DNA of 64,000 bases from Collinsella sp. zg1085 (GCF_018889955.1 NZ_CP076545.1:1302001-1366000); one strand, 5' to 3'; positions 10,002-22,150 are shown, numbered from the stretch's first letter. Made by a program: numbers and translations. Notes: a model not told the origin generated them from the letters alone.

Positions 10002-10931
10002 TTAGCGACCAAGAAGCTCGCGAACATGTGCGGCTATGCCTGCCGCATCGAGACCATAATGCGCAAGCAGCTCGGGCGCGTTTCCTGACTGGCCAAACTC
10101 CGTCATGCCCAAACGACTAACTCGACAAGGCTGACGCTCGCCCAACAACTCAGCCATCGCTGAACCCATGCCGCCATAAACACTATGCTCCTCAACAGTT
10201 ACCACAAGGCCTGTTTTTTGAGCAGACGCAAGAAGCACCTTTTCATCGAGCGGCTTAATACTCATAACATCAATAACCTCAGCATCAATGCCTGCCTCTG
10301 CTAGCAAATCTGCTGCAGCCAAGGCTTGTGCCACCTCAACACCAGTAGCCGCAATGGTAAGGTCTGCTCCCTCGCGTAGCACTCGTGCAAAAGCCTCAGA
10401 ATCAAGTTCAAAGCCCTCGTCATAGACCTCAGGAAGGTTTTCGCGACCTAAACGAATATAGAACGGCCCATCTAACTTAGCAGCAAGGCGAATGGCAGCC
10501 TTTGCGCTGGCATAATCAGCCGGAACCAACACACGCATATGCGGCAGCGTACGCATGAGCGCAATATCCTCAAGCGCTTGGTGTGTCTCGCCGTCCGGCC
10601 CCACCGTAATGCCGGCATGCGTAGGGCACACCTTTACATTGAGATTGCTGACGCAAACAGTATTGCGAATTTGCTCCCAACAACGGCCTGCGCCAAATAC
10701 CGCAAACGACCCCGTAAAGACCGTACGACCGGTAAGCGCCAAACCAGCAGCAACGCCAATCATATTCTGCTCAGCAATGCCCACTTCAACCAAACGGTCG
10801 GGATAGGCTGCACCAAGTTTGGCAGTAGTTGTTGAACCTGCCAAATCGGCATCGACTGCAATAATATCTTGACCTGCTTCAACCAGCTCAATAAGCGTCT
10901 CGCCAAATGCGGCACGTGTTGCTTTTGCCAT
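10002..10931 (-). CDS. Transketolase, C-terminal subunit
   Basis: 309 residues carrying the pyrimidine-binding and C-terminal domains of transketolase. The cofactor-activating glutamate is in GIAEQNM; PTHAGITVGPDGETHQ and the C-terminal TVEEHSVYGGMGSA region are visible. It starts five bases after the N-terminal subunit ends and must assemble with it to form one thiamine-diphosphate site. Two-gene transketolases are widespread in Firmicutes, Archaea and Coriobacteriia. The pair interconverts pentose and hexose phosphates. A clear terminator follows. Confidence 0.93.
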   Translation of the reverse strand: MAKATRAAFGETLIELVEAGQDIIAVDADLAGSTTTAKLGAAYPDRLVEVGIAEQNMIGVAAGLALTGRTVFTGSFAVFGAGRCWEQIRNTVCVSNLNVKVCPTHAGITVGPDGETHQALEDIALMRTLPHMRVLVPADYASAKAAIRLAAKLDGPFYIRLGRENLPEVYDEGFELDSEAFARVLREGADLTIAATGVEVAQALAAADLLAEAGIDAEVIDVMSIKPLDEKVLLASAQKTGLVVTVEEHSVYGGMGSAMAELLGERQPCRVSRLGMTEFGQSGNAPELLAHYGLDAAGIAAHVRELLGR

Positions 10932-10936
10932 AATAG

Positions 10937-11836
10937 TTATGCCTCCTTTACTGCGTGAGCAAGTGCCTCACCAACAGCATCAATTTCTTGCAATGCAGCT
11001 GCAGCTTGCTCAGCATTGGGAGCACTACCGTGCCATTGCGCCTGGTCTTCCATAAAGGAAACACCCTTACCCTTGATGGTTTTAGCAATAATGGCCACAG
11101 GACCTGCGCTATACGCTACCGCTTCATTGAGTGCTGTACGAAGTGCTGTAACTGAATGTCCATCAACCTCAAGTACATGCCACTTAAAGGCACGGAGCTT
11201 CTCGGCGAGTGGCTGCACGTCGTTGACATCAGAAACATGACCGTCAATCTGCAGGTTATTATTGTCGATAATTGCAACCAGATTATTGAGCTTCTGGTTG
11301 CCTGCAAACATGAATGCTTCCCAATTTTGACCCTCTTGCAACTCTCCATCGCCCGTTAGAGCAAAGACACGGCGTTGCTCTGCTTTGCCATGAGCGGCGT
11401 CAAAACGAAAACCAAGAGCAACACCTGCGGCAATAGAAAGACCTTGTCCCAAAGAACCCGTACAGACCTCAACGCCCGGACATATATTGCTATCAGGATG
11501 ACCTTGCAATTTAGAACCCAGCTTGCGCAAGGTCAGCAATTCATCGGCGCTTAAATAACCAACTTGGCGCAGCACCGCATATAAGCCAGGTGCAATATGA
11601 CCTTTTGAAAGAATGAAGCGATCGCGCTCAGGATTGTTTGGGTTGGCGGGGTCATAGCCCATGACACCGGAAAAATAGAGCATTGCTAATATTTCTGCCG
11701 CAGATAGTGAACCACCGGGGTGACCGGTACCCGATGCCTCAAGCATCGTAATAATGTCGTGGCGCATATGATTGGCGATAAGTGCAATCTCTTCATCAGT
11801 GCGCACGCACATGGATCGCAGCGAATCTGTTGACAT
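10937..11836 (-). CDS. Transketolase, N-terminal (thiamine diphosphate) subunit
   Basis: 299 residues. The thiamine diphosphate motif runs from GDGELQEGQ to DNNN (GDG-x-NN pattern) and GHPGGSLS, SKGH and GSLGQGLS match the transketolase PP domain. It is the upstream gene of a two-gene operon with the C-terminal subunit. About 200 bases upstream hold no gene I can see. Confidence 0.94.
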   Translation of the reverse strand: MSTDSLRSMCVRTDEEIALIANHMRHDIITMLEASGTGHPGGSLSAAEILAMLYFSGVMGYDPANPNNPERDRFILSKGHIAPGLYAVLRQVGYLSADELLTLRKLGSKLQGHPDSNICPGVEVCTGSLGQGLSIAAGVALGFRFDAAHGKAEQRRVFALTGDGELQEGQNWEAFMFAGNQKLNNLVAIIDNNNLQIDGHVSDVNDVQPLAEKLRAFKWHVLEVDGHSVTALRTALNEAVAYSAGPVAIIAKTIKGKGVSFMEDQAQWHGSAPNAEQAAAALQEIDAVGEALAHAVKEA

Positions 11837-12043
11837 GAAAATCCCTTCGCTTGAAACAACTAAAAACCGTGCTCATTGTATAGCAGCCGAGCTTGTATAT
11901 GAGGGCTTAGTCTGTATCTTTCAGCGGGTATGCACATGTGCAGCAAAGCTGATAAGCATGCATTAATTACAGCGCGCAGAAGCAGGCATGTTGTGCAAAA
12001 ACGCGTATGCTATGCAGACTTAAAGCGTATGAGCTGCGCTCAT

Positions 12044-12421
12044 CTAAAAGCCTATTCCCTTGCCGCTCAACACCATATAGTACTGAACCACTGTTGCCAC
12101 ATTGAGCACCAACGCCATAACAAGCCCATTGCGAACATAGCGTGTATAAACCGCCTCAGCCATTGCCGGCGTATCTTTATGTGCACGCGCCTGTTTATGG
12201 GCACTACCAAGCGTTGCCAAGCTTAAGAGCAGACAAAATGCCGGAACGTACAGCAATTCCCAACGCGACCCCAAGCGCAGAACCTCACCCGCACTCGAAA
12301 TATGCATAGGCACCTGCTCTGCCATACCGGGAACATACATTGCAGCTACGATAGCAGGTATTACTGCAAGCAGAACAACAATAACACTCAATATGCTGTT
12401 GCGCTTTCCATATAAAAACAT
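12044..12421 (-). CDS. DUF1648-like integral membrane protein
   Basis: 125 residues with about three hydrophobic segments (near residues 10-30, 56-72 and 97-118). The loop after the first helix reads VPMHISSAGEVLRLGSR, which follows the DUF1648 pattern (P-x-H-x-x-x-x-G-x) seen in SdpI-type immunity and related membrane proteins. AAAGGAG precedes the ATG. It starts ten bases after the end of ychF and is probably cotranscribed with it. Function unknown. Confidence 0.65.
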   Translation of the reverse strand: MFLYGKRNSILSVIVVLLAVIPAIVAAMYVPGMAEQVPMHISSAGEVLRLGSRWELLYVPAFCLLLSLATLGSAHKQARAHKDTPAMAEAVYTRYVRNGLVMALVLNVATVVQYYMVLSGKGIGF

Positions 12422-12431
12422 GCCTTCTCCT

Positions 12432-13496
12432 TTATACGTTAAAGCGGAAATGCACTACATCGCCATCATGCATAACGTAGTCTTTACCTTCCATACGCAA
12501 CTTGCCAGCTGCCTTGGCACCTTGCTCACCTCCCAGCTCGACATAGTCGTCATACGAAATAACCTCAGCTTTAATAAAGCCTCTTTCGAAATCACTGTGG
12601 ATAACGCCTGCTGCTTGCGGAGCACTCGCGCCTACCGGCACAGTCCAAGCACGAACCTCCATCTCGCCAGCCGTAAAAAAGCTCTGCAAACCCAGCAGCT
12701 TATAAGCAGCCTGAGCAAGCGTCTCTAAGCCCGAGTGTTCAAGCCCTAAATCAGCCAAGTATTCAGCAGCTTCCTCAGGGTCAAGCTCGGATAGCTCTGC
12801 CTCAACTTGGGCAGAGATAGGAATCGGTATGGTGCCATCAAGCGGAGACGGAACCTCCCCCAGTTTGTCTTCATCAACATTTGCAACGTAGAGCATGGGT
12901 TTCATGGTAAGCAAGAACAGCTCTCGCGCAGCAGCGCGCTCATCATCTGTCATATCAAGCGCGGCTGCCCGGTGTCCCTCATTGAGCCAGTCAAGCAAAC
13001 GGCGCGCAACCATAAGTTTGGGCTCGAGCGTCTTATCGCGGCGCACCTCTTTTTCAAGTTTAGGAATCTGGCGCTCGAGTGTTTGTAGGTCAGCCAGAAT
13101 AAGCTCGGTCATAATTGTTTCAGCGTCGCTTGTTGGGTCTACCCGACCATCAACATGCACAACATCGGGGTCGCTAAAGTAACGTACAACCTCGCAGATT
13201 GCATCGGTCTCGCGAATATTTGCCAAAAACTGGTTGCCTAAACCCTCACCTGCATTAGCTCCCCTAACCAAGCCTGCAATATCAACAAATTCAACGCTTG
13301 CGGGCACAATGCGCCCAGGGTGCACCATATCGGCAAGCACCTGCAAGCGAGCGTCAGGGACATCAACAATACCAATGTTAGGGTCAATGGTTGCAAAGGG
13401 ATAATTTGCGGCAAGTCCACCTTTTTTTGTCAGTGCCGTAAACAGCGTTGACTTGCCAACGTTTGGCAGACCAACAATACCAATCGATAACGCCAT
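12432..13496 (-). CDS. ychF: YchF/OLA1 family P-loop NTPase
   Basis: 354 residues, normal for the family. It has GLPNVGKST (Walker A), DIAGLVRGANAGEGLGNQFL (switch II region), a coiled-coil segment around residues 120-190 and a C-terminal TGS domain ending in DGDVVHFRFNV. The guanine motif NKxD is replaced by NVDE, as in family members that prefer ATP. YchF binds ribosomes and affects translation and oxidative stress responses. AAAGGAT precedes the ATG. Confidence 0.95.
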   Translation of the reverse strand: MALSIGIVGLPNVGKSTLFTALTKKGGLAANYPFATIDPNIGIVDVPDARLQVLADMVHPGRIVPASVEFVDIAGLVRGANAGEGLGNQFLANIRETDAICEVVRYFSDPDVVHVDGRVDPTSDAETIMTELILADLQTLERQIPKLEKEVRRDKTLEPKLMVARRLLDWLNEGHRAAALDMTDDERAAARELFLLTMKPMLYVANVDEDKLGEVPSPLDGTIPIPISAQVEAELSELDPEEAAEYLADLGLEHSGLETLAQAAYKLLGLQSFFTAGEMEVRAWTVPVGASAPQAAGVIHSDFERGFIKAEVISYDDYVELGGEQGAKAAGKLRMEGKDYVMHDGDVVHFRFNV

Positions 13497-13589
13497 ATAC
13501 CTATCCTTTAGAACTATGCGACATGCGTATAAATGTTACCTTCACACATTACCACGCCAGCCGACATTCATTTGGCAAACACGAAAATA

Positions 13590-13617
13590 CCCCGTGTCCA
13601 GTTACCCAGACACGGGG
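13590..13617 (-). terminator. Intrinsic terminator between a membrane-protein gene and ychF
   Basis: CCCCGTGTC (13590-13598) pairs perfectly with GACACGGGG (13609-13617). On the minus strand it is followed by TATTTTC. It would end the transcript of the 13655-14035 gene. Confidence 0.75.
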
Positions 13618-13654
13618 TGCAAAGCATACAAACTATGACGCTATAAAAGACCAC

Positions 13655-14035
13655 TCACAGTGTATCTGCTGCCATAGAACGAGTTTTGCGCGCAAGCAAT
13701 ACATTCATCACAGTAAGTATCACAAAGAGAATCACATAGGCAAAAGCCGCGCCCAAATACCACACCCCAACATCTTCAATAAATGCAACATCATGTACCG
13801 CAGTGCGCGAAAGAAGCTCAGGCACTAGGTTACTACCCATGGCAATTAGAAAAATAAACACCGGTGCACCTGATATGCCACTCGCTGCTAATCCCACCAT
13901 ATGGAGTTTATGGCAGCGACCTATCACGCCACTTATGCAAAAACACACAGAAGCCGTTAGTGATATAACCGCCAACGAGTAAACCACCACAAAGATTCTT
14001 GGGTCCCAGACCAATGCTTGTATAGTCCACTCCAT
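13655..14035 (-). CDS. Small membrane protein of unknown function
   Basis: 126 residues from the ATG at 14035, chosen over 14056 because GGAAGGAGA lies just upstream. Three hydrophobic segments are visible (about residues 12-36, 45-66 and 92-112), the last followed by a basic end (ARKTRS). I do not recognise a family. It sits alone between rpoC and ychF with terminators on both sides, so it has its own transcript. Confidence 0.6.
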   Translation of the reverse strand: MEWTIQALVWDPRIFVVVYSLAVISLTASVCFCISGVIGRCHKLHMVGLAASGISGAPVFIFLIAMGSNLVPELLSRTAVHDVAFIEDVGVWYLGAAFAYVILFVILTVMNVLLARKTRSMAADTL

Positions 14036-14121
14036 AGCCTTCTCCTTCCATACCACATGTAGGGAATACCATCACGTCACAAAGCATGTGCCGCATCTTT
14101 CCCGCTCTTAGAGTATGAAAC

Positions 14122-14156
14122 AAAAAAACACCCGCGCCAAGTTTTCTTGACGCGGG
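14122..14156 (-). terminator. Intrinsic terminator of rpoBC
   Basis: On the minus strand an 11-bp stem (CCCGCGTCAAG with CTTGGCGCGGG, one G-U pair) is followed by TGTTTTTTTG. It lies about 30 bases past the rpoC stop codon. Confidence 0.9.
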
Positions 14157-14188
14157 CGCACATAACTTACAAGCAAACGAACAGAAAG

Positions 14189-17100
14189 CTATTCGTCGTC
14201 CTCATCAGCGCTTTCGTCTTCAGACTCCACGAGCTGATTGAGCAACTCATCGAGTGACGCCATATCTTCGTTGATAACGCCGCCAATCTTTGCGCTATCA
14301 ACCGGACCACCAAGCATCTCTTCGTCAGAGTCAAAGTGTGAACGCGGTGCGCTCGTACCCAGAAGAATGTCATCTGGACCATCAGGCGAGAAGACCATCT
14401 GCAACAGCTGCGTCAAATCCTCTTCGTCAGCCACATCATCGGAACTCTCAAGGATATAGAGCAAATCGCGTGCCTCAAGACCATCGCGCAACTCCTCAAT
14501 TGCTTTGGCACCAATGCCGTCGATGCGGAGCAAATCTTCCTCAGACTTACCTACCAAGTCTCCAACTGTCTCTATGCCAACCTCGCTAAACTTATTGGTC
14601 CAGCGCTGAGAAACTCCCAAGTCATCAAAGAGATAGAGGTGGGCATCTTCGTTTGAGATGCTGCGTCCGTTGCGCGTAAAGACACCTTCACTTGCACCAA
14701 ACTCAGAATAGCCAGTCCACTCAAGCTCCTGCGGCAACTGAGCGTCAAGCTCTTTCAAGCTCTCGGGAGCCCAATCAGGCAACTGCTTTGAGCCGCCAGC
14801 AGAACTCTCAACCGAACGATAGCCCTCAGAGGTGCGATAGGTCAACTGTGCATCGTGATACGGCTTAAGACCAGTGCCCACCGGAATCTTCTTACCAACA
14901 ATGACGTTGGACTTAAGGTCGAGCAAACGGTCAACCTTGCCCTCAATAGCAGCCTCAGTCAATACGCCGGCCGTGCGAATAAACGATGCCGAGCTCAACC
15001 ATGAATCAATGCTTGAAGCAACCTTGAGCGTACCCAAGATAACTGGCTCAGCCGCAGGGGTAGCGCCACCCTCGCGAGCTACGCGCTCAACCTCATGGGC
15101 AAACTCATAGCGATCAACGTACTGACCTAGCAGATAACGTGAATCACCTGGGTTGGTAATTTGTACACGGCGAAGCATCTGACGTGCAATAACTTCAATG
15201 TGCTTGTCGTTGAGGTCAACGCCCTGGCTGGTGTAGACATCCTTCACGCTCTCCACAAACGTGTGCATGGTGGACTCAATGTCGGTCAGCTTGCGCAGGT
15301 TTCTAAAGTTGACAAAGCCCTTGGTAATCTGGTCGCCCGCACGCACAGCGCAACCATCCTCGATGCCTGGCATAAAGCGTACCGATGCTGGAACACGCTT
15401 CTCTTCAAGAACACGCGTTGCGTCCTCAAGGTCGGTCAAGGTCAAAATGTACTCAGACTTCTCAGGCTTGATAGACAAACGACCAGAGAACGGAGCCAAA
15501 TCTGCCTCGCGACCAAGAATCTTTTCATTAACGTTGCCAACAACGTCAAACATACGGCCAACCGTAGGAAGACCCTGCGTAATGTCGTCAACACCTGCAA
15601 CACCACCGGAGTGAATGGTACGCATCGTAAGCTGAGTACCCGGCTCGCCGATGGACTGAGCAGCAATAATACCCACTGCAGTACCAATGGCAACCGGACG
15701 ACGGGTTGACAAATCCCAGCCGTAGCACTTCTGACATACGCCATATTGAGAGTGGCAGGTAAGCAGCGCACGCAAAAGCACGGTAGTAAGCCCTGCGTCG
15801 ATAAGCGTTTGAATATCCTGCTCTGACTCCAGATATGAGCCGCGGGCAAAGAGCAAATTGCCCTTCGCATCGAGCGTATCCTCAGCAAAGCAGCGACCAA
15901 CCAAATCAACATTCATGTTGTTGGTGCCTGGAATGATGAGGTTGTAGGTTACACCCTCATCGGTACCGCAGTCTTCCTCGCGCACAATAACGTCTTGCGC
16001 AACGTCAACCAGACGGCGGGTCAGATAACCCGAGTCAGACGTGTGCGAGGCTGTGTCAACCAGACCCTTACGAGCACCATAGGTTGAGATGAAGTACTCA
16101 AGCGGCAACAGACCTTCGCGGAAGTTTGCCTTAATGGGGAGGTCGATGGTTTCGCCTGACATGTCTGCCATCAAGCCACGCATACCACCCAGCTGGCGCA
16201 GCTGCGTCTTAGAACCACGAGCGCCCGAGTCAGCCATCATGTAGATGGGGTTTTCCTCGTCAAAGAGGTCGAGCATCTTAGCAGCTACCTCATCAGTTGC
16301 AGCCGTCCACTCGTTAACAACCTCGATGTGGCGCTCCTGCTCGTTCAGGAAGCCTTCCTCATAGTATTCGTTAATCTGGTCAACCTTGTTTTGAGCATCA
16401 GCCAAAATCTGCTGTTTATCTTCAGGAATCAGCGCGTCCCAAAGTGAGATGGTCAAACCAGCGCGCGTTGCATAGTGGAAGCCCGAATACTTAATAGCGT
16501 CCAAAATGGGGCCAACCTGCGCCTGTGGATAACGATCGCAGCAATCGGCTACAAGCTTAGCTACATCGCCCTTGACCAGCTTATAGTTAATAAACTCGTA
16601 GTCGTTGGGCAGGCACTGGCTGTTGAAAATGATGCGACCAACGGTGGTTTCAAAACGAATTGTCTTAGTACCGGACACATCGTAGTCAACCGTGTGGTTG
16701 CGCTCGTCGCGAACACGGAAAATCAGCTTACCGTTATCCTCAACATTAGCGTCGAAGGAGTCAACACGCACCTGAATCTTGGCCTGAAGGTCTACCTCAG
16801 AGCGCGCATCATAGGCACGCAAGGCGTCTTCAAAGCTCGCAAAAATACGACCCTCGCCAGGCAAACCATCACGCGCCTGTGTGAGGTAGTACACGCCAAT
16901 AATCATGTCTTGCGACGGAATATTGACAGGCTTTCCCGATGCAGGCGAACGAAGGTTATTAGACGAAAGCATCAGCACGCGGGCCTCAGCCTGGGCCTGA
17001 AGCGACAACGGCACATGAACAGACATTTGGTCACCGTCGAAGTCGGCGTTAAACGGTGCGCATACCAGAGGATGCAAATGGATTGCGTTACCCTCAACCA

Positions 17101-18646
17101 GCACCGGCTCAAATGCCTGAATGGAGAGTCGGTGAAGCGTCGGGGCGCGGTTAAGCAGCACCAAGCGACCAGCAATAACCTCTTCGAGAATGTCCCACAC
17201 AAAGCTGGCGCCGCGCTCAATAGCACGCTTTGCGCCCTTAATGTTTTCAACCTTGCCGAGCTCAACCAGACGCTTCATAACAAAGGGCTTGAAAAGCTCC
17301 AGCGCCATGGTCTTAGGCAGACCGCATTGATGCAGCTTAAGCTTGGGGTCGGTAACGATAACCGAGCGACCCGAATAGTCAACGCGCTTACCTAACAAGT
17401 TCTGACGGAAGCGACCTTGCTTGCCCTTGAGCGCCTCAGCGAGCGACTTCAACGGACGGCCACCACGACCAGACACCGGACGACCACGACGACCGTTATC
17501 AAAGAGGGCATCAACCGACTCTTGCAGCATGCGCTTCTCATTGTTAACAATGATGGCAGGTGCATCGAGGTCAAGCAAGCGCTTCAAGCGGTTATTACGG
17601 TTAATAACACGGCGGTACAAATCGTTTAAGTCAGAAGCAGCAAAACGACCACCATCGAGCTGCACCATAGGACGCAAATCGGGCGGAATAACCGGAATGA
17701 CGTCAAGAATCATGTTTGCGGGGTCGTTCTTGCCCTTTAAGAAGGCATCAACTACCTCAAGGCGCTTAACGGCCTTCTCACGACGCTGCTTTTGACCATC
17801 AACATCGGCAATAATGGCTTTAAGCTGCTCTGCCTCAGACTCAAGGTCAATAACGCTCAAAAGCTCACGAATTGCCTCAGCGCCCATGCCACCCTTGAAA
17901 TACATTGAATAGTAGCGCTTCATCTCGCGGAAAAGCGGCTCGTCAGAGACCAAATCACGGGAGTTCAGCTTCATGAATGCCGTAAAGGCATCTTGGCGAA
18001 GCTGGCGCTCGTCTTTCATCTCTTCTTCGATGTCGATAATGCCTGCTGCAACCTCTTCTGGGGTCAGGGGCTCTTCATCAGAGAACTCATCAAAGTTAGC
18101 AGGGTCACCCTGAGCTTTTAAGCTCTCAATCTGGCGGGCGCACTCGGCATCAATCTCTTCAAGGTCTGCTGCCAGCTCTTCGCGCAAATCCTCAGCATCA
18201 GCCTCACGTGCCTCAACATCAACCTCAGTGATGATGTAGCTCGCAAAATAAAGTACCTTCTCAAGGTCTTTTGACTTGATGTCTAAAAGGCGGCTCATGG
18301 GGAAGCTGGTAGGGCTCTTAAAATACCAGATATGGCTTACCGGAGCGGCCAGCTCAATGTGACCCATACGCTCGCGGCGCACCTTGGCTGAGGTTACCTC
18401 AACGCCGCAGCGCTCGCAGACAATACCCTTAAAACGGATGCCCTTGTATTTACCGCAGGAGCACTCCCAGTCTTTAGCCGGACCAAAAATCTTCTCGCAG
18501 AAAAGACCGTCTTTCTCAGACTTTAAGGTGCGATAGTTGATGGTTTCGGGCTTCTTGACCTCACCGTGCGACCACGAGCGAATCTGGTCTGCGGAGGCAA
18601 GAGAAATCCGTACCGCATCAAAATCAGTAGCTTCAAAATCTGCCAC
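14189..18646 (-). CDS. rpoC: RNA polymerase beta' subunit with C-terminal alpha-CTD-like domain
   Basis: 1485 residues, start GTG six bases after rpoB, with AAAGGAG in the end of rpoB. The N-terminal zinc site (CSCGKYKG to CERCGVEV), the catalytic NADFDGDQM and the late zinc-site cysteines [19 protein letters not shown] are all present. The unusual part is the tail. Residues about 1341-1395 read [19 protein letters not shown], then [24 protein letters not shown]. This tracks the RNA polymerase alpha C-terminal domain (two helix-hairpin-helix units with a conserved G-K/A-K-S/A-x-E-E-x end). About 90 acidic residues follow. Many actinobacterial beta' subunits end near 1300 residues, so this is an extension of about 150. 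Confidence 0.97.
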   Translation of the reverse strand: MADFEATDFDAVRISLASADQIRSWSHGEVKKPETINYRTLKSEKDGLFCEKIFGPAKDWECSCGKYKGIRFKGIVCERCGVEVTSAKVRRERMGHIELAAPVSHIWYFKSPTSFPMSRLLDIKSKDLEKVLYFASYIITEVDVEAREADAEDLREELAADLEEIDAECARQIESLKAQGDPANFDEFSDEEPLTPEEVAAGIIDIEEEMKDERQLRQDAFTAFMKLNSRDLVSDEPLFREMKRYYSMYFKGGMGAEAIRELLSVIDLESEAEQLKAIIADVDGQKQRREKAVKRLEVVDAFLKGKNDPANMILDVIPVIPPDLRPMVQLDGGRFAASDLNDLYRRVINRNNRLKRLLDLDAPAIIVNNEKRMLQESVDALFDNGRRGRPVSGRGGRPLKSLAEALKGKQGRFRQNLLGKRVDYSGRSVIVTDPKLKLHQCGLPKTMALELFKPFVMKRLVELGKVENIKGAKRAIERGASFVWDILEEVIAGRLVLLNRAPTLHRLSIQAFEPVLVEGNAIHLHPLVCAPFNADFDGDQMSVHVPLSLQAQAEARVLMLSSNNLRSPASGKPVNIPSQDMIIGVYYLTQARDGLPGEGRIFASFEDALRAYDARSEVDLQAKIQVRVDSFDANVEDNGKLIFRVRDERNHTVDYDVSGTKTIRFETTVGRIIFNSQCLPNDYEFINYKLVKGDVAKLVADCCDRYPQAQVGPILDAIKYSGFHYATRAGLTISLWDALIPEDKQQILADAQNKVDQINEYYEEGFLNEQERHIEVVNEWTAATDEVAAKMLDLFDEENPIYMMADSGARGSKTQLRQLGGMRGLMADMSGETIDLPIKANFREGLLPLEYFISTYGARKGLVDTASHTSDSGYLTRRLVDVAQDVIVREEDCGTDEGVTYNLIIPGTNNMNVDLVGRCFAEDTLDAKGNLLFARGSYLESEQDIQTLIDAGLTTVLLRALLTCHSQYGVCQKCYGWDLSTRRPVAIGTAVGIIAAQSIGEPGTQLTMRTIHSGGVAGVDDITQGLPTVGRMFDVVGNVNEKILGREADLAPFSGRLSIKPEKSEYILTLTDLEDATRVLEEKRVPASVRFMPGIEDGCAVRAGDQITKGFVNFRNLRKLTDIESTMHTFVESVKDVYTSQGVDLNDKHIEVIARQMLRRVQITNPGDSRYLLGQYVDRYEFAHEVERVAREGGATPAAEPVILGTLKVASSIDSWLSSASFIRTAGVLTEAAIEGKVDRLLDLKSNVIVGKKIPVGTGLKPYHDAQLTYRTSEGYRSVESSAGGSKQLPDWAPESLKELDAQLPQELEWTGYSEFGASEGVFTRNGRSISNEDAHLYLFDDLGVSQRWTNKFSEVGIETVGDLVGKSEEDLLRIDGIGAKAIEELRDGLEARDLLYILESSDDVADEEDLTQLLQMVFSPDGPDDILLGTSAPRSHFDSDEEMLGGPVDSAKIGGVINEDMASLDELLNQLVESEDESADEDDE
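14462..14626 (-). other. Alpha-CTD-like helix-hairpin-helix domain in beta'
   Basis: Codes for residues about 1341-1395 of beta'. Compared by eye with the E. coli alpha CTD it shares an initial DDL, a hydrophobic-x-x-x-G/A-I spacing, GDL-V, E-x-x-LL and a final G-K-K/A-S/A-x-E-E/I. In alpha this fold contacts UP-element DNA and activators; in beta' its role here is unknown. Confidence 0.7.
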
Positions 18647-18652
18647 AGTGAA

Positions 18653-21600
18653 TTACTCCTTTACAGTGGTAGCGGCAACGGGCTCATCGATGAGTACATC
18701 GGTTTCGGGCTCGTTGTCTTGCACAGGAACCTGAAAATCGGCGAGTACGTCATCTACGTCCTCAAGATCCATCTCAGGTTTAGCTTGGGGTGCCTTGACA
18801 CTCTCCTGCAAGGGCTCAATATCGAGCGCCAGTGAACGAATTTCTTTCACGAGCACCTTGAAGGACTCAGGCACGCCTGCCATAGGAACATTGTCGCCCT
18901 TTACAATGGACTCGTACGTCTTTACGCGACCCATCGTATCGTCAGACTTAACAGTCAAAATCTCTTGCAAGACATTGGACGCGCCGTAGGCATACAGCGC
19001 CCAAACTTCCATCTCACCAAAGCGCTGACCGCCAAACTGAGCCTTACCGCCCAGAGGCTGCTGTGTAACAAGACTGTACGGGCCAGTTGAGCGTGCGTGA
19101 ATCTTGTCATCAACCATGTGGCCGAGCTTCAGGATATATGAGGTACCCACGGTAATGGGCTCGCGGAATTGCTCGCCTGAGCGACCGTCATATAGCACCG
19201 TCTTGCCACGCTCATCAAGCTGAGTAACAAATGATGGATCCATATGCTCGCCAAAACGCTCGCTTGCAAGATTGAGCAAGTTCTTGTTGGCGCGACGAAT
19301 TACCTCGGCAATCTCGTCCTCTTTTGCACCGTCAAAGACCGGCGTTGAAACAAAGAAAGGACCAGGTACGTAGCGCTTAGAATCGTCAGACTCGGGGTCC
19401 CAACCAGCGGCAGCAGCCCAGCCCAAGTGGCACTCAAGCAACTGACCCACGTTCATACGGGAGGGAACACCAAGCGGGTTCAAGATAACGTCGATAGGCG
19501 TACCGTCAGCCATATATGGCATGTCCTCAACCGGCAAGACTTCGCAGATAACACCCTTATTACCGTGGCGACCAGCAATCTTATCGCCCTGCTGAATCTT
19601 GCGGCGCTGGGCAACATAGACACGAACCATCTCGTTAACGCCCGGCGCTAAATCATCGCCCGCATCGCGGCTAAAGCGCACAACATCGATAACGCGACCA
19701 TACGAGCCGTGCGGCATCTTGAGTGAGGTGTCACGCACGTCATGAGCCTTGGCACCAAAGATGGCGCGCAGCAAGCGCTCCTCAGCGGTGAGCGCACTTT
19801 CGCCCTTAGGCGTAACCTTGCCCACCAAAATATCGCCCGGTCCTACCTCAGCACCGATGCGGATAATGCCGTCTTCATCAAGATTGGCAAGCATATCCTC
19901 GGAGAGATTAGGAATTTCACGGGTGATTTCCTCAGGACCCAACTTAGTATCACGGGCATCAATCTCGTGACGTGAAATGTTAATGGTGGTAAGCAAATCC
20001 TCAGAAACAAGGCGCTCAGAAACAACAATACCGTCCTCGTAGTTAAAACCTTCCCAAGGCATATATGCCACTGTCAGGTTTTGACCAAGTGCGAGCTCAC
20101 CGTGATCGGTTGAAGGACCATCGGCCAAGGGCTGACCTGCAACTACATCGTCGCCCACCTTGACCAGCGGACGATGGTTGATGCAGGTACTCTGATTAGA
20201 GCGCTGATACTTGGGCAGGTGATACTCGTCCAAGCCGTTTTCAGACTTAACCGTAATCTTTGAAGCATCGGCAAAGATGACCTCACCCGCATGCTCGGCA
20301 AGCGTTACCTCGCCGGAGTCAAGCGCAGCACGGCGCTCAACGCCCGTACCAATATAAGGAGCAACCGGCTTGACCAGAGGAACTGCCTGGCGCTGCATGT
20401 TTGCGCCCATGAGGGTACGCTTTGCATCGTCATGCTCAAGGAACGGAATAAGCGTTGCTGCCACCGAAATCATCTGGCGAGGGCTTACATCCATGTAGTC
20501 AACTGCCTCAACCGGCACATCAGCCGGTGCGCCAAAGGAGCCGTCAAAGTCGCGGGTACGAGCAACAACGGTGTGTGGGCGGCTAAGATTACCCTCAGCA
20601 TCTGCTACAACAAACTCACCGGTCTTGGGGTCAAGTGGCGTATTTGCCGGAGCAATAATGTGGTCTTCTTCTTCGTCTGCTGTCATCCAGTCAATCTGGT
20701 CAGTAGCAATACCGTTCTCAACACGACGATACGGTGCCTCAATAAAGCCGTAATCGTTCACCCGTGCATAGAGCGACAAAGAGCCAATCAGACCAATGTT
20801 TGGACCTTCGGGCGTCTCGATGGGGCACATGCGGCTGTAATGTGAGTTATGAACGTCACGCACAGCAGTAGGAACGTTAGTACGACGGCTAGAGCCCGAC
20901 TTATGACCCGCAAGACCACCAGGACCCAAGGCCGAGAGACGGCGCTTATGCGTTAGGCCGGTCAGCGGGTTAGACTGGTCCATAAACTGTGAGAGCTGGG
21001 AAGAACCAAAGAACTCTTTAATTGCAGCCACAATGGGGCGAATGTTGATGAGCGACTGCGGCGTAATCTCGTCAATATCTTGCGAGCTCATGCGCTCACG
21101 CACAACGCGCTCCATGCGGCTCATACCAATGCGGAACTGATTAGACACCAGCTCGCCTACGGTACGAATACGACGATTTCCAAAGTGGTCGATGTCGTCA
21201 AACTTATAGCCTGCCTCACCAGCGGCGAGCGCCAGCAGGTAGCGCAGCGTTGCAATAATGTCCTCATCAGTGAGCACCGAGACGTCCTCGGCAGTCTCAA
21301 GACCCAGCTTTTTGTTGACCTTATAGCGGCCAACGCGCGCCAAATCATAGCGCTGTGGGTTAAAGAAAAGTCCCTCAAGCAAGCTGCGGGAAGCATCCAC
21401 CGTAGGAGGCTCACCGGGGCGCAAACGACGGTAAATCTCGATAAGCGCGTCTTCGCGTGTTAGCGCGGTATCACGCTCAAGCGTGCGCTGTACCAGCTCG
21501 GTGTTACCCAGCAACTCCAAAATATCATCGTTGGTGGGCGCGATGTCCAAAGCGCGCAAAAACATAGTTGCCGACTGTTTGCGCTTACGGTCAATAGAGA

Positions 21601-22150
21601 CAACCAGCTGATCGCGCTTATCAACCTCAAACTCAAGCCAAGCACCACGTGCTGGAATAACCTGAGCTTTATAGACCTGCTTGCCGCCGTCCATCTCGGT
21701 TGAGAAATACACGCCGGGTGAGCGTACCAGCTGAGAAACAACTACACGCTCAGTACCATTGATAATAAAGGTACCTGCGTCGGTCATCATGGGGAAATCG
21801 CCCATGAAAACCAGCTGCTCTTTAATCTCGCCGGTTTCTTTGTTGGTAAGGCGAACCTCAGTCAAAAGCGGTGCCTGATAGGTCATGTCCTTCTCGCGAC
21901 ACTCCTCAACCGTGTGAGCAGGGTCACCAAACTGATAGTCACCAAAGGTGACCTCAAACACATGATTTTGGCTTTTGATAGGGTTTGACTCTTGAAATGC
22001 TGCGCGAAGGCCTTCGCTCATAAAGCGCGAGAAGCTCTTCTTCTGAACCGAGATGAGGTTGGGGACCTCCATGACCTCGGGGATTTTCCCGAAGTTCACG
22101 CGCTCGCGTTCGGTGGCCGTCTTGGCCGGGGTGACGTTAGCGTTTAGCAC
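18653..22150 (-). CDS. rpoB: RNA polymerase beta subunit
   Basis: 1165 residues from a GTG at 22150. The open frame extends upstream to 22192, but those codons contain AAAGGAGGG (22158-22167 on the plus strand) eight bases before the GTG, so the upstream part is a leader. Standard beta motifs are visible: the rifampicin region ([32 protein letters not shown]), [10 protein letters not shown] and [22 protein letters not shown] near the C-terminus. In the rifampicin region, the usual drug-contacting D, H and S residues are present, giving no sign of a resistance substitution. It is followed by rpoC. Confidence 0.98.
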   Translation of the reverse strand: MLNANVTPAKTATERERVNFGKIPEVMEVPNLISVQKKSFSRFMSEGLRAAFQESNPIKSQNHVFEVTFGDYQFGDPAHTVEECREKDMTYQAPLLTEVRLTNKETGEIKEQLVFMGDFPMMTDAGTFIINGTERVVVSQLVRSPGVYFSTEMDGGKQVYKAQVIPARGAWLEFEVDKRDQLVVSIDRKRKQSATMFLRALDIAPTNDDILELLGNTELVQRTLERDTALTREDALIEIYRRLRPGEPPTVDASRSLLEGLFFNPQRYDLARVGRYKVNKKLGLETAEDVSVLTDEDIIATLRYLLALAAGEAGYKFDDIDHFGNRRIRTVGELVSNQFRIGMSRMERVVRERMSSQDIDEITPQSLINIRPIVAAIKEFFGSSQLSQFMDQSNPLTGLTHKRRLSALGPGGLAGHKSGSSRRTNVPTAVRDVHNSHYSRMCPIETPEGPNIGLIGSLSLYARVNDYGFIEAPYRRVENGIATDQIDWMTADEEEDHIIAPANTPLDPKTGEFVVADAEGNLSRPHTVVARTRDFDGSFGAPADVPVEAVDYMDVSPRQMISVAATLIPFLEHDDAKRTLMGANMQRQAVPLVKPVAPYIGTGVERRAALDSGEVTLAEHAGEVIFADASKITVKSENGLDEYHLPKYQRSNQSTCINHRPLVKVGDDVVAGQPLADGPSTDHGELALGQNLTVAYMPWEGFNYEDGIVVSERLVSEDLLTTINISRHEIDARDTKLGPEEITREIPNLSEDMLANLDEDGIIRIGAEVGPGDILVGKVTPKGESALTAEERLLRAIFGAKAHDVRDTSLKMPHGSYGRVIDVVRFSRDAGDDLAPGVNEMVRVYVAQRRKIQQGDKIAGRHGNKGVICEVLPVEDMPYMADGTPIDVILNPLGVPSRMNVGQLLECHLGWAAAAGWDPESDDSKRYVPGPFFVSTPVFDGAKEDEIAEVIRRANKNLLNLASERFGEHMDPSFVTQLDERGKTVLYDGRSGEQFREPITVGTSYILKLGHMVDDKIHARSTGPYSLVTQQPLGGKAQFGGQRFGEMEVWALYAYGASNVLQEILTVKSDDTMGRVKTYESIVKGDNVPMAGVPESFKVLVKEIRSLALDIEPLQESVKAPQAKPEMDLEDVDDVLADFQVPVQDNEPETDVLIDEPVAATTVKE

